This document shows, piece after piece, positions 1-8,587 of a DNA stretch of 64,000 nucleotides; position 1 is the stretch's first letter; each line of letters starts with the position of its first letter. Origin of the DNA: Vibrio penaeicida (GTDB lineage: Bacteria > Pseudomonadota > Gammaproteobacteria > Enterobacterales > Vibrionaceae); contig NZ_AP025144.1 in NCBI RefSeq assembly GCF_019977755.1, forward strand, positions 1,054,001 through 1,118,000, read 5' to 3'. Under the pieces are notes generated by a model that did no database searches, was not told where the DNA came from, and saw only the letters and a program-made list of their open reading frames with translations. The position numbers and the translations under genes were made by a program.

Positions 1-380
1 GTCAGGCACCGGCTTGAAGATCTAGAAGCCTAAATCAAGAGTCGGTAACGCAGCATGAAAGCCAATTAAACTCGCCCTTGGGAGCACATATTCTGTACCA
101 CTTCATCGTCAAAGAACTTGGAAAGGACCAGTCATTACGCTGCGTTCTTTTCCTTGAATTGGACCAGAATATGCTGCTCTGAATCCTGCATCTTGAGGCC
201 ACTTGGGTATACCATTTTGAGACGAGAGTGGGCTTTATAAAAAAGAAATCGCGGTGTGAGCCTCAATATGTTGTCTATAATTAATCTATTATGGCGGTGG
301 TTTCAACAAAATAAGCACGTTCAGGAGTCTGCTGTGAAACTCGTTGAATTTTACTCCTGCATATCAGAGAGGTATTTGCT
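1..380. other. Intergenic region with repeat element, 5' edge of window
   Basis: No convincing gene lies here. The first 33 bases read as ten codons ending in TAA on the plus strand (last residues RLEDLEA) and could be the tail of an upstream gene, but this is too short to support. Bases 82-212 form a hairpin-like repeat listed separately. A ribosome binding site AGAGAGG (about 366-372) precedes the first small gene. Confidence 0.5.
82..212. repeat. Imperfect inverted-repeat element ending ACTTGGGTATA
   Basis: Arm GAGCACATATTCTG (82-95) pairs with CAGAATATGCTGCTC (165-179) with one bulged base. An inner pair AAAGAAC (111-117) / GTTCTTT (144-150) nests inside. The right end, 183-212, reads ATCCTGCATCTTGAGG then CCACTTGGGTATA. 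Relatives of this right end occur at 8483-8513, 24494-24523, 60265-60295 and, shorter, 3887-3898. The structure suggests a non-coding MITE- or ERIC-like intergenic repeat; the family name is not established here. Confidence 0.55.
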
Positions 381-578
381 ATGGATAAAGAGCTGTTGGC
401 CCGTCGATTATATGTAGAACGAGTGACAACCCTTGTTGGCGATAATGATATAGATGAAGATCTTCTTAACCAACTCTGGGAAGAAAAAGCAACACCATCT
501 GAAGCGGCACACGCTCTGCTTTCTGATGACACTTTCCAAGGTCCTGCTTGGTTGGAGCGATACTTACAGCGAAAGTGA
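381..578 (+). CDS. Small conserved-looking hypothetical protein (65 aa)
   Basis: I do not recognise a named family. The protein is acidic and helical-looking, with no signal peptide or membrane segment. It starts at an ATG with AGAGAGG eight bases upstream and is followed by a rho-independent terminator at 615-650, so it looks like a monocistronic gene rather than a chance frame. Its position just upstream of yoaA gives no direct clue to function. Reality as a gene is likely; function unknown. Confidence 0.65.
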   Translation: MDKELLARRLYVERVTTLVGDNDIDEDLLNQLWEEKATPSEAAHALLSDDTFQGPAWLERYLQRK

Positions 579-614
579 TAAAAGTTTAATAACTCAGTAA
601 CGTTACGTCTTGAA

Positions 615-650
615 GGCGCAAATTTCATTTCGAGTTTGCGTCTTTGTTTT
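615..650 (+). terminator. Rho-independent terminator after the 65-aa gene
   Basis: GGCGCAAA (615-622) pairs with TTTGCGTC (635-642) across a 12-base loop, followed by a T-rich tract TTTGTTTT. Confidence 0.7.
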
Positions 651-759
651 ACTTGCTCATCTCCGACGAAAACTTCTCTTTCTGGAGTCGCATCTTGGGG
701 TTGTTTGAGTATAATTCCTTCTTTGTTTTCATTCCTAGGTCAACAGACCTTAAGAGCCT

Positions 760-2682
760 ATGATCGATAAAACCTTTTCCGCTAGTGGTGCGTTAGGCAA
801 AGCCATTAAAGGGTTTCAGCCCCGACAAGCCCAGCTGGATATGGCTCGTGCCGTCGAAAAGTCGATCAAAGACCAATCTCAGCTGGTGGTCGAAGCTGGA
901 ACGGGTACGGGTAAAACCTTTGCCTATTTGGTGCCTGCACTACTCAGTGGCAAGAAAACCATCATCAGCACTGGTTCAAAAAACCTTCAAGAACAGCTTT
1001 TTCATCGTGACTTACCCTTAATGGTCGATGCCCTTGGTTATTATGGCAGTGTCGCACTGCTAAAAGGTCGATCCAATTACCTATGTTTGGATAGATTGAG
1101 TCGGCAAATGGTTGAAAGCCACAGCGTAGAAGCGGATTCAACGCTTTTGACCCAATTGGTGAAAGTTCGCAGTTGGTCTTCTGAGACTAAAAGTGGTGAC
1201 TTGGGAGAATGTGATGATATCGCAGAAGATAGCCCAATTATCCCCGACATTACATCGACGAACGATAATTGCTTAGGCAAAGAGTGCCCAAGTTATCAAG
1301 ACTGTTTTGTGCTTAAAGCGCGAAAGAAAGCCATGGACTCCGATGTCGTTGTTGTGAACCACCATTTATTTCTCGCCGACCTCGCGATAAAAGAAACGGG
1401 TTTTGGTGAGTTAATTCCCGAAGCAGATGTGTTTGTATTTGATGAAGCGCACCAAATCCCAGACATTGCGAGCCAATATTTCGGTTCATCTATTTCCAGC
1501 CGTCAAATTCAGGAATTGTCTAAAGACATAGAAATTGGATACCGAACTGAAGCCAAAGACATGCGCCAGTTGCAGAAAGTGGCCGATCGTCTGGTTCAGT
1601 CTGCGATGGAAATGAGGCTTGTTTTAGGAGATCCAAGTTTTCGCGGAAATTGGCGAGAGGCGATGAAGTCGCCGTCAATAGAGCGTGAGATCACACGTTT
1701 GCTTGATGTGTTGGAACTCGCCATTGAGGTGCTAAAAGTTGCGTTAGGGCGAAGCGAACTGCTGGATGCGGCTTTTGAGCGAGCGAACGCAATCAAAGCA
1801 CGAATCGATCGGGTATGCGAAGTCGATATTACTGGCTACTCGTATTGGTTTGAATGTACTCCTCGTCACTTTTCATTGCACATTACCCCTTTGTCTGTCG
1901 CCGAGAAATTCCGTGAGCAAGTGGAGATGAAGCAGGGGGCGTGGATATTCACTTCAGCCACATTAGCGGTGCAAGATGACTTTAGCCACTTTACCCATCG
2001 CTTAGGTTTAGAGCCGCCACAGCAGTTCTCGCTCCCAAGCCCATTCGATTATCAACAACAAGCGCGGCTGTGTGTTCCCCGATATCTTCCGGAACCAAAC
2101 AGCCCCGGGATGTCTGAAAGTTTAGCGAGAATGCTGGGACCTGTAATAGAGAAGAACGGTGGACGATGCTTTTTTCTTTGTACCTCTCACAGTATGATGC
2201 GCGACTTAGCAGAGCGATTTCGTGAGCAGCTCTCGATACCTGTACTGATGCAAGGTGAAACAACCAAGCAAAAATTATTGGCTGAATATTTAGAGCTGGG
2301 CAACGCCTTGCTGGTGGCAACGGGAGCTTTTTGGGAAGGGATCGACGTTAGAGGTGACGCATTGAGCTGTGTTATTATTGACAAACTTCCTTTTACTGCA
2401 CCTGATGATCCCTTGCTCAAAGCACGTATTGAAGATTGTCGATTGAGTGGGGGAGAACCATTCAATCAGGTTCAAATACCCGATGCAGTGATTACCCTTA
2501 AACAGGGAGTCGGGCGTCTGATTCGAGATAAAAAAGACCAAGGTGCACTGATCATCTGTGACAACCGACTGGTCACACGTGATTATGGGGCAGTCTTTTT
2601 GCAAAGTTTGCCACCAATACCAAGAACACGGGATTTAGATGTCGTTAACCAATTTTTGAGCCAAGAGGCATCTTCTGAATGA
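760..2682 (+). CDS. yoaA: YoaA, DinG-family Fe-S DNA helicase
   Basis: An XPD/DinG-type superfamily 2 helicase that unwinds damaged or stalled DNA; in E. coli YoaA works with the polymerase III chi subunit. Visible motifs are Walker A AGTGTGKT (about residues 46-53), DEAH (about 228-231), four cysteines around residues 108-185 including CLGKECPSYQDC that would ligate a 4Fe-4S cluster, and motif VI GVGRLIRD near the C terminus. Length 640 aa fits the family (E. coli 636). The ATG at 760 has only a weak upstream ribosome site. The gene precedes tsaB in the same direction with a 75-base gap. Confidence 0.93.
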   Translation: MIDKTFSASGALGKAIKGFQPRQAQLDMARAVEKSIKDQSQLVVEAGTGTGKTFAYLVPALLSGKKTIISTGSKNLQEQLFHRDLPLMVDALGYYGSVALLKGRSNYLCLDRLSRQMVESHSVEADSTLLTQLVKVRSWSSETKSGDLGECDDIAEDSPIIPDITSTNDNCLGKECPSYQDCFVLKARKKAMDSDVVVVNHHLFLADLAIKETGFGELIPEADVFVFDEAHQIPDIASQYFGSSISSRQIQELSKDIEIGYRTEAKDMRQLQKVADRLVQSAMEMRLVLGDPSFRGNWREAMKSPSIEREITRLLDVLELAIEVLKVALGRSELLDAAFERANAIKARIDRVCEVDITGYSYWFECTPRHFSLHITPLSVAEKFREQVEMKQGAWIFTSATLAVQDDFSHFTHRLGLEPPQQFSLPSPFDYQQQARLCVPRYLPEPNSPGMSESLARMLGPVIEKNGGRCFFLCTSHSMMRDLAERFREQLSIPVLMQGETTKQKLLAEYLELGNALLVATGAFWEGIDVRGDALSCVIIDKLPFTAPDDPLLKARIEDCRLSGGEPFNQVQIPDAVITLKQGVGRLIRDKKDQGALIICDNRLVTRDYGAVFLQSLPPIPRTRDLDVVNQFLSQEASSE

Positions 2683-2757
2683 AAAGAAGTGTTTTGACTC
2701 AGGTTGGATAGGTTTCAACTAAAACCCCAAATAGATAAATGAATAACTGAGGCGTAA

Positions 2758-3459
2758 ATGAGCGCGAAAATCCTAGCTTTAGACACCGCGACAGAAAACT
2801 GTTCTGTTGCATTGATTGTGGATGGAAAATTGTACGCACGAAGTGAAGTCGCCCCGCGAGACCACACTAAGAAAGTGCTACCAATGGTCGATGAAGTACT
2901 CAAAGAAGCCAATATTACTCTGCAAGATTTGGATGCCTTGGCATTTGGCCGTGGACCGGGAAGCTTCACCGGTGTTCGAATTGGCATCGGTATTGCACAA
3001 GGTTTAGCATTTGGTGCGGATTTGCCTATGATTGGTGTATCCACTATGGAAGCCATGGCGCAAGCGTGTTACCGCCTGCATGGTAAAAACCATGTTGCCA
3101 GTGCAATTGATGCCCGAATGAGCGAAGTTTACTGGGGGCGCTATGTGCGTCAAGAAAACGGCGAATGGTTGAAGCAAGAACCTGAATGTGTCGTACCTCC
3201 AGCGGTATTAGCGGAAAACTTACAGCAGGATGAAAACGTTTGGACTCAAGCTGGAACCGGTTGGGGTGCGTATTCTGAAGGGCTAGAGTCTTTGCCTCTA
3301 GATACAGAAGGTAGCGATGTGCTGTACCCAGACGCGCAAGACATGGTGGTATTAGCACAGTTCGAATTTGCAAAAGGCAATACAGTGGCGGTGGAAGATT
3401 CCAGCCCAGTATACCTAAGAGACAACGTTACTTGGAAGAAACTACCAGGTAAGGAATAA
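2758..3459 (+). CDS. tsaB: TsaB, tRNA threonylcarbamoyladenosine biosynthesis protein
   Basis: Partner of TsaD and TsaE in making the t6A modification at position 37 of ANN-decoding tRNAs. It carries the ASKHA-fold start [13 protein letters not shown] and the conserved [14 protein letters not shown] segment at about residues 63-76. Length 233 aa is normal for Vibrio/E. coli TsaB (231). TsaB lacks the metal-binding histidines of TsaD and acts as a scaffold. It follows yoaA as in E. coli-like genomes and is followed by a stem-loop at 3463-3496. Confidence 0.95.
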   Translation: MSAKILALDTATENCSVALIVDGKLYARSEVAPRDHTKKVLPMVDEVLKEANITLQDLDALAFGRGPGSFTGVRIGIGIAQGLAFGADLPMIGVSTMEAMAQACYRLHGKNHVASAIDARMSEVYWGRYVRQENGEWLKQEPECVVPPAVLAENLQQDENVWTQAGTGWGAYSEGLESLPLDTEGSDVLYPDAQDMVVLAQFEFAKGNTVAVEDSSPVYLRDNVTWKKLPGKE

Positions 3460-3462
3460 ATG

Positions 3463-3496
3463 AGAGAGCCTCATAACCAAAAGGTTGTAAGGCTCT
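3463..3496 (+). other. Stem-loop between tsaB and the 98-aa gene
   Basis: AGAGCCT and AGGCTCT form the outer stem and AACC/GGTT closes an AAAA loop inside. No T-run follows, so it is a processing or stability hairpin rather than a clear terminator. Confidence 0.5.
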
Positions 3497-3523
3497 GGTC
3501 AACGGACCCTAAAAAGGACATCT

Positions 3524-3820
3524 ATGGCTTCCATTAATGGATTACCTCCAGTTGTTGTCCCTAATACCAATAAGACGCAAAAGCAGTCTAAGGTAAAGAA
3601 AGAACAGGGAAAACAACCCGTCAGTCAACCGACTAAGGTGGCGAATGCCGTTGCTCAAACCATCAGGCATGTTGATGAGTCGGAGATACACCGCGCCCAG
3701 ATAGAATATGACTTGCCTGAAGGACGTACTCGCAAGGCGATGGAAGAATACATGGGGGTCATGAATCAAGCGAAAAAGGAGGAACTTGCGCAGCTTCTTG
3801 GAGTCGATATTTATATCTGA
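3524..3820 (+). CDS. Hypothetical protein (98 aa), lysine/glutamine-rich N terminus
   Basis: I recognise no domain. The first ~45 residues are low-complexity and basic (many K and Q), likely disordered; the C-terminal half is amphipathic helical, with RKAMEEYMGVMNQAKKEEL. No signal peptide or membrane helix. The ATG at 3524 has a good AAGGAC site eight bases upstream. It lies between tsaB and slp in the same orientation, a position I recall as occupied by a small conserved protein in other vibrios (sometimes labelled a ParA-like protein without any ATPase motif; none is visible here). Confidence 0.7.
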   Translation: MASINGLPPVVVPNTNKTQKQSKVKKEQGKQPVSQPTKVANAVAQTIRHVDESEIHRAQIEYDLPEGRTRKAMEEYMGVMNQAKKEELAQLLGVDIYI

Positions 3821-3886
3821 TTTTCCCCAATAATACTCACTTTGGCTTGGTCGTAGGTTCTTATCTTCGAATAGCTAATTGACGTT

Positions 3887-3898
3887 ACTTGGGTGTAA
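3887..3898 (+). repeat. Short ACTTGGGTGTAA repeat copy
   Basis: A match to the right end of the 82-212 element, 45 bases upstream of slp. Only about 12 bases match well, so it may be a remnant. Confidence 0.35.
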
Positions 3899-3942
3899 CA
3901 GTTTGATATAGTTGATATCAGTTCTCATTAACGGAGCATGTT

Positions 3943-4485
3943 ATGTTGGTTCGCCGTTGTCTATTTATTCTTTCCGTATTTCTACTTTCTGCCTGCTCAA
4001 GCTTACCCGAGCAACTTACCGCCCAATCTGAAGAGGTTATTACGGATTACCCAATTTTCGCAGCTCATAAAGGCACCGCCGATGTTCGCCTAGGCGGTAT
4101 GATCGCCACAGTCACCAATCTAGCCGATAAATCTCGTGTTGAAATAGTCAACCTTCCTATCAGTAAAACAGGAAAACCCGATATAAGTACTGACGCAAAT
4201 GGTCGCTTTGTTGCTTACATTGATGGCTTTGTCGATCCTGTGACTTATGCTGAAGGTCGGTTGGTTACCGTTGTTGGAAAGTCTCAGCCTACAGAGCAAG
4301 GTAAGGTCGGGGAGTTTGACTATACATTCCCTGTTATGAATGCGTATGGCATGCATTTGTGGCGCGTTGAAGAATCTGTGATTGTCCACGACTTTGATTC
4401 TTATCTTTACCCTTGTTATGGCATCAATTGTCGGTCAAGCCGAATGGGCTCTAGCCGAGCTAAAGTGATTCAAGAAGTGAAATAA
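3943..4485 (+). CDS. Slp-family outer-membrane lipoprotein
   Basis: A lipoprotein of the Slp (starvation/carbon-stress lipoprotein) family. A short signal sequence ends in a clear lipobox LLSACSS, so the mature protein would begin at Cys18 and be lipidated; serine after Cys favours outer-membrane sorting. Length 180 aa matches Slp (about 188). The body carries the family-like RLGGMIATVTNL segment. The ATG has GGAG seven bases upstream. The stop codon overlaps the next start (TAATG), so the hydrolase is translationally coupled. Confidence 0.85.
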   Translation: MLVRRCLFILSVFLLSACSSLPEQLTAQSEEVITDYPIFAAHKGTADVRLGGMIATVTNLADKSRVEIVNLPISKTGKPDISTDANGRFVAYIDGFVDPVTYAEGRLVTVVGKSQPTEQGKVGEFDYTFPVMNAYGMHLWRVEESVIVHDFDSYLYPCYGINCRSSRMGSSRAKVIQEVK

Positions 4486-5366
4486 TGAAATCTCATCAAT
4501 ATGTGTTAGGCAGTCATTCTACGATTGCCTCGCTAGAATTAGGTGAAGCAAAAACGGCCGCTAAGACGGTCGTTTTTGTTCATGGCTGGATGGATAATTC
4601 GGAAAGCTTTACCGGAGTGATGAAAGCACTAAACCGGATTGATCCAACGCTGCATTTAGTGGCAATTGATTTGCCTGGTCATGGATTGTCTACAGATAAA
4701 GGAGCGGACAATTTTTATCCGTTTCACGACTATATAGACGATCTTCATGGTGTTTTGCAGAATTTCTCAGCAAAAGAAACCATTTTGGTTGGGCATTCTC
4801 TTGGTGCATTGATTACAAGTTGCTATAGTGCCGCGTTTCCTGAAAAGGTGACAGCTTTGGTTGAAATTGAGGGGTACGGTCCGCTTTCTGAATCTTCTGA
4901 AAATTCAACACAACGGCTTCGTACTGGTGTATTAAGCCGGTATAGATATCGCGAAAAGAAACCGAAAGGTTTATCCGATCCGGAAGATGCTGTCCGCATT
5001 CGTTCAATTAATACTCTAGTAGCGCAAGCGCTTATTAGACCGATGACCTACCGTGCTTTAGAGCAAAAAAACGGGCAATGGTATTGGCGACATGATGAAA
5101 AGCTTAAATGTGATTCTTTGTACAGAATGAGCGAACAGCAGCGAAACGACATTATCAATAATATTGAATGCCCGCATTTGATCATTTTGGGTGAAAGTGG
5201 TTTTGCGTCTTTGAAAGCCCCCTATTTACTAAAGAATAGGGAAAAAGACGAGGAAGGATCGCAACCCTCTGAAAAATGGGTGTCTATCCCCGGAGGGCAC
5301 CACTGTCATCTAGAGCATCCAGAAAAGGTCAGCGCGCTGATTATGGATTTGGTTAACAAAATTTAA
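4485..5366 (+). CDS. Alpha/beta-fold hydrolase
   Basis: A cytoplasmic serine hydrolase of the alpha/beta fold; substrate cannot be read from sequence. Visible are the oxyanion-hole stretch VHGWMDN (about residues 33-39), the nucleophile elbow GHSLGA (about 105-110), and a C-terminal catalytic histidine in GGHHCHLEHP. Length 293 aa is normal. The start ATG shares a base with the slp stop. A carboxylesterase-like role is possible but not shown; its closeness to fadD is suggestive of lipid work, which is inference. Confidence 0.85.
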   Translation: MKSHQYVLGSHSTIASLELGEAKTAAKTVVFVHGWMDNSESFTGVMKALNRIDPTLHLVAIDLPGHGLSTDKGADNFYPFHDYIDDLHGVLQNFSAKETILVGHSLGALITSCYSAAFPEKVTALVEIEGYGPLSESSENSTQRLRTGVLSRYRYREKKPKGLSDPEDAVRIRSINTLVAQALIRPMTYRALEQKNGQWYWRHDEKLKCDSLYRMSEQQRNDIINNIECPHLIILGESGFASLKAPYLLKNREKDEEGSQPSEKWVSIPGGHHCHLEHPEKVSALIMDLVNKI

Positions 5367-5460
5367 ACAAGTGTTTGATTATTTCGTGTCACAACACGAA
5401 TGACTGTGCTGTAATAACTCGGCTACAACCATCAGCCAGTCGAATTTGAGGAGTTTATTT

Positions 5461-7143
5461 GTGGATAAAGTTTGGCTAACACGTTACCCAAGTGATGTAC
5501 CTGAAACCATTGACCCAGACAACTACCCATCGCTAGTGGAAATGTTTGAGCAATCGGTACATAAGTTTGCCGACCAGCCTGCCTTCATGAACATGGGGTC
5601 AGTCATGACGTTCCGAAAATTAGAGGAACGCAGTCGCGCATTCGCCGCTTATTTACAAAATGAACTGAAATTGAAGAAAGGCGATCGTGTAGCGATCATG
5701 ATGCCTAACTTACTGCAATACCCGATAGCCTTATTCGGTATTTTACGAGCGGGCTTAATTGCCGTGAATGTTAACCCGCTATATACCCCGCGTGAACTTG
5801 AACATCAGCTAAATGATTCCGGTGCGAAAGCCATTGTGATTGTCTCTAACTTTGCGAATACGTTAGAACAAGTCGTTGATAACACGCCAATCAAACACGT
5901 TATTTTAACCAGCCTTGGGCAGATGCTTCCTCGCGCGAAAGGGACATTGGTCGATTTTGTGGTGAAATATGTGAAAGGCATGGTACCGAAGTACGATTTG
6001 CCCAATGCCATTTCATTCCGTAAAGCGATTCGAAAAGGTCGCCGAGAGCAATATGTGAAGCCATTTATGTCTGGTGATGATATTGCCTTTTTGCAATACA
6101 CGGGTGGCACAACAGGCGTAGCAAAAGGCGCGGTACTGACTCATCGCAATATGCTCGCAAATGTCATGCAAGCGAAAGGGGCTTATGGTCCTGTGTTAAG
6201 TGAAGGTCGTGAGTTAGTTGTAACCGCACTGCCGCTTTACCATATTTTTGCGCTTACCGTGAACTGCCTACTGTTCATTGAGCTGGGTGGAAGAAATCTA
6301 ATGATCACGAATCCACGTGATATTCCCGGCTTCGTAAAAGAACTTCAAAAATACCCGTTTACCGCTATTACGGGCGTGAATACGTTATTCAATGCTTTAG
6401 TGAACAATGAAGATTTTAAAGAGTTGGATTTCAGCCGGATGAGTATTGCCGTCGGTGGTGGAATGGCTGTTCAGCGTGCAGTGGCCGATAAATGGAAAGA
6501 CATTACGGGTGGATTCCTGCTGGAAGGGTACGGTTTAACAGAATGTGCACCATTAGTTGCCGCTAACCCTCATGATTCAACGGAATATAACGGTGCGATC
6601 GGTTTACCTGTTCCTTCTACCGATGTACGAATTATTGATGATGAAGGCAACGTATTGCCAAATGATCAGGTTGGCGAGCTTCAAGTTCGAGGCCCGCAAG
6701 TTATGCAGGGCTACTGGCAGCGACCTGAAGCTACTAAAGAAGTGATTGACCATGAAGGCTGGCTATCGACAGGCGATATCGTGAAGTTTGATGAGGAAGG
6801 CTTCCTTCATATCGTTGATCGCAAGAAAGACATGATTCTGGTTTCTGGTTTTAACGTGTATCCAAATGAGATTGAAGATGTGGTCTCGTTACACGGAAAA
6901 GTACTTGAAGTTGCTGCTATTGGTGAACCACATGAAGTTTCTGGTGAAGTGGTGAAGATCTGCGTTGTTAAGCGAGATCCGAGCTTAACGAAAGACGAAT
7001 TGATCAGCCATTGTCGCGAACATCTTACCGGCTATAAAATCCCTAAGATTATCGAATTCAGGGACGATTTGCCCAAAACGAACGTGGGCAAAATCCTAAG
7101 GCGTGCGCTTCGTGAAGAAAATAATAAGGCTGAGACTGCATAA
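5461..7143 (+). CDS. fadD: FadD, long-chain acyl-CoA ligase
   Basis: Activates long-chain fatty acids to acyl-CoA (ATP to AMP + PPi) at the inner membrane, coupling uptake to beta-oxidation. The protein aligns from memory over its length with E. coli FadD: the AMP-binding P-loop [12 protein letters not shown] at about residue 213, GYGLTECAP, and the FACS motif region with [21 protein letters not shown] chose GTG at 5461 because TTGAGGAG lies just upstream and the protein then begins [14 protein letters not shown] like E. coli MKKVWLNRYPADVP; a TTG at 5446 would overlap that ribosome site. About 560 aa, as expected. No clear FadR operator was seen upstream. Confidence 0.96.
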   Translation: MDKVWLTRYPSDVPETIDPDNYPSLVEMFEQSVHKFADQPAFMNMGSVMTFRKLEERSRAFAAYLQNELKLKKGDRVAIMMPNLLQYPIALFGILRAGLIAVNVNPLYTPRELEHQLNDSGAKAIVIVSNFANTLEQVVDNTPIKHVILTSLGQMLPRAKGTLVDFVVKYVKGMVPKYDLPNAISFRKAIRKGRREQYVKPFMSGDDIAFLQYTGGTTGVAKGAVLTHRNMLANVMQAKGAYGPVLSEGRELVVTALPLYHIFALTVNCLLFIELGGRNLMITNPRDIPGFVKELQKYPFTAITGVNTLFNALVNNEDFKELDFSRMSIAVGGGMAVQRAVADKWKDITGGFLLEGYGLTECAPLVAANPHDSTEYNGAIGLPVPSTDVRIIDDEGNVLPNDQVGELQVRGPQVMQGYWQRPEATKEVIDHEGWLSTGDIVKFDEEGFLHIVDRKKDMILVSGFNVYPNEIEDVVSLHGKVLEVAAIGEPHEVSGEVVKICVVKRDPSLTKDELISHCREHLTGYKIPKIIEFRDDLPKTNVGKILRRALREENNKAETA

Positions 7144-7153
7144 ATGCGCGGTT

Positions 7154-7187
7154 TTATGCTGTAAAACTGGTTGAAAGACCAGCATAA
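7154..7187 (+). other. Hairpin in fadD 3' untranslated region
   Basis: TTATGCTG (7154-7161) pairs with CAGCATAA (7180-7187), with an inner CTGGT/ACCAG pair. Together with the terminator 20 bases on, the fadD 3' UTR is a compact two-stem RNA. Confidence 0.5.
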
Positions 7188-7207
7188 CTTATCTCGGAAT
7201 GTTAAAG

Positions 7208-7231
7208 TGTCGGCAACTGCCGGCATTTTTT
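7208..7231 (+). terminator. Rho-independent terminator of fadD
   Basis: TGTCGGC and GCCGGCA pair over a four-base loop (7208-7225), followed by six T. Confidence 0.8.
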
Positions 7232-7348
7232 ATGCTTATTAATTTTTAAATCATCCTTACTAAAGTTAGCGTGAGCAATGACGTTAGGCTTGCAAGGTAA
7301 TTTGGGTGTCATCCTGAATATAAAACGAATAACAATTAAGAGATTCAA

Positions 7349-8464
7349 GTGAACTATCAGATAGTAGATACAAAAGAAGCACTGGAAGCGGTTTGCCTGT
7401 CCGCCCGCGAAGTTGACACCGTTATGTTGGATACGGAATTTGTTAGAACTCGCACCTTCTACCCTCAGTTAGGTCTAATTCAACTCTTCGATGGTACGAC
7501 ACTGTCTTTGATTGATCCTACTGTTATTGACGAAATGGATGCATTCGAAGCGCTTTTAAAAGACACTTCGGTATTAAAAGTCCTGCATGCGTGTGGAGAA
7601 GATTTAGAAGTATTTGCTCATGTTTTTGGAGCAATACCAGTCCCAATGATGGACACTCAGATTATGGCTGCGTTTCTTGGACATGGCTTATCCACTGGCT
7701 TTGCAGCGTTAGTAAACGAATACTTGGGCGTGGAACTAGACAAAAGCGAAGCGCGTACAGACTGGCTAGCAAGACCGCTTACTAGCAAGCAGTTAGAATA
7801 CGCAGCAGCAGATGTACACTACCTTCTGCCTATGTTTGAAAAATTGGAAGCGGCAGTCCGCGAGGCGGGCTGGTGGGAAGCCGCTCAACAGGAATCGGAT
7901 CTCATTGCTTCTAAGCGTGTGGTTACACACATTCCAGAAAAGGCTTATCAAGACATAAAAGGCGCTTGGCAGCTTCGTCCTAATCAACTGGCTATTCTTA
8001 AAATACTTGCTCAGTGGCGCTTAGAGGAAGCACTTAAGCGTGATATCGCATTAAATTTTGTTTTCCGTGAGCAGAATTTGTGGGCGGCAGCGCGATTCGG
8101 TATCAAGAGCTTGAAGCGTATGGAGCAAGAGGGGTTTGATCACCGCGAAATTCGTCGTCATGGCAACACAGTTATTGCGATGGTAAAAAAAGGCGAGCAG
8201 GTACCTGAAGATGAGTACCCTGATGTGGTTGAAAGGCTGATGGACAAACCAGAATACAAACAATTGTTCAAACAGCTTAAAGATGAAGTAAAGAAAGCGT
8301 CTCAGAAGAGTGGATTGGCGACAGAATTCCTCGCTTCCAAAAAACAGCTTAATCAGCTGATCACTTGGGTATGGAAAAAGGATCGTAATCCTTCCAATAT
8401 GCCAGATGTAATGACAAGTTGGCGCAAAGCGTTATTTGGTGAACAGCTGAATAAATTGCTTTAG
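7349..8464 (+). CDS. rnd: Ribonuclease D
   Basis: A 3'-5' exoribonuclease that trims tRNA precursors and other stable RNA. The DEDDy nuclease domain shows Exo I LDTEFVRTRTF (about residues 27-37), Exo II HACGEDLEVF (about 80-90) and Exo III YAAADVHYLLP; an HRDC domain follows from about residue 210. Length 371 aa matches E. coli RNase D (375). Start is GTG at 7349 with AAGAGA six bases upstream; E. coli rnd also uses a weak start codon. It ends before a bidirectional terminator at 8520-8550. Confidence 0.95.
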   Translation: MNYQIVDTKEALEAVCLSAREVDTVMLDTEFVRTRTFYPQLGLIQLFDGTTLSLIDPTVIDEMDAFEALLKDTSVLKVLHACGEDLEVFAHVFGAIPVPMMDTQIMAAFLGHGLSTGFAALVNEYLGVELDKSEARTDWLARPLTSKQLEYAAADVHYLLPMFEKLEAAVREAGWWEAAQQESDLIASKRVVTHIPEKAYQDIKGAWQLRPNQLAILKILAQWRLEEALKRDIALNFVFREQNLWAAARFGIKSLKRMEQEGFDHREIRRHGNTVIAMVKKGEQVPEDEYPDVVERLMDKPEYKQLFKQLKDEVKKASQKSGLATEFLASKKQLNQLITWVWKKDRNPSNMPDVMTSWRKALFGEQLNKLL

Positions 8465-8482
8465 AAGCTTTCTTTTTTTAAT

Positions 8483-8513
8483 ATCCATGCACCTTGAGGT
8501 TACTTGGGTGTAA
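8483..8513 (+). repeat. Copy of the CTTGAGG-ACTTGGGT repeat end
   Basis: Reads ATCCATGCACCTTGAGG then TTACTTGGGTGTA, matching the right end of the 82-212 element at most positions. It sits between the rnd stop and the terminator. Confidence 0.55.
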
Positions 8514-8519
8514 AAGCAC

Positions 8520-8550
8520 AGAGGCTCAGTATTACACTGAGCCTCTTTTC
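8520..8550. terminator. Bidirectional terminator between rnd and the hybrid kinase
   Basis: AGAGGCTCAGT and ACTGAGCCTCT form a perfect 11-bp stem with a five-base loop; T-rich on the plus side and A-rich before it. Confidence 0.75.
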
Positions 8551-8587
8551 ATTTGTCTTCTCTTGTCCTTTGCCTTCCTTTTTACTT

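Noticed and set aside
1-33. Possible C-terminal tail of an upstream gene
   Set aside because: Only ten codons are visible, too few to support a feature.
281-628. 115-aa minus-strand open frame across the first small gene
   Set aside because: It overlaps the better supported plus-strand gene and its terminator and has no ribosome site.
7164-7182. FadR-like CTGGT...ACCAG near fadD
   Set aside because: Spacing differs from the FadR operator and it lies after the stop codon, so an RNA hairpin is the better reading.
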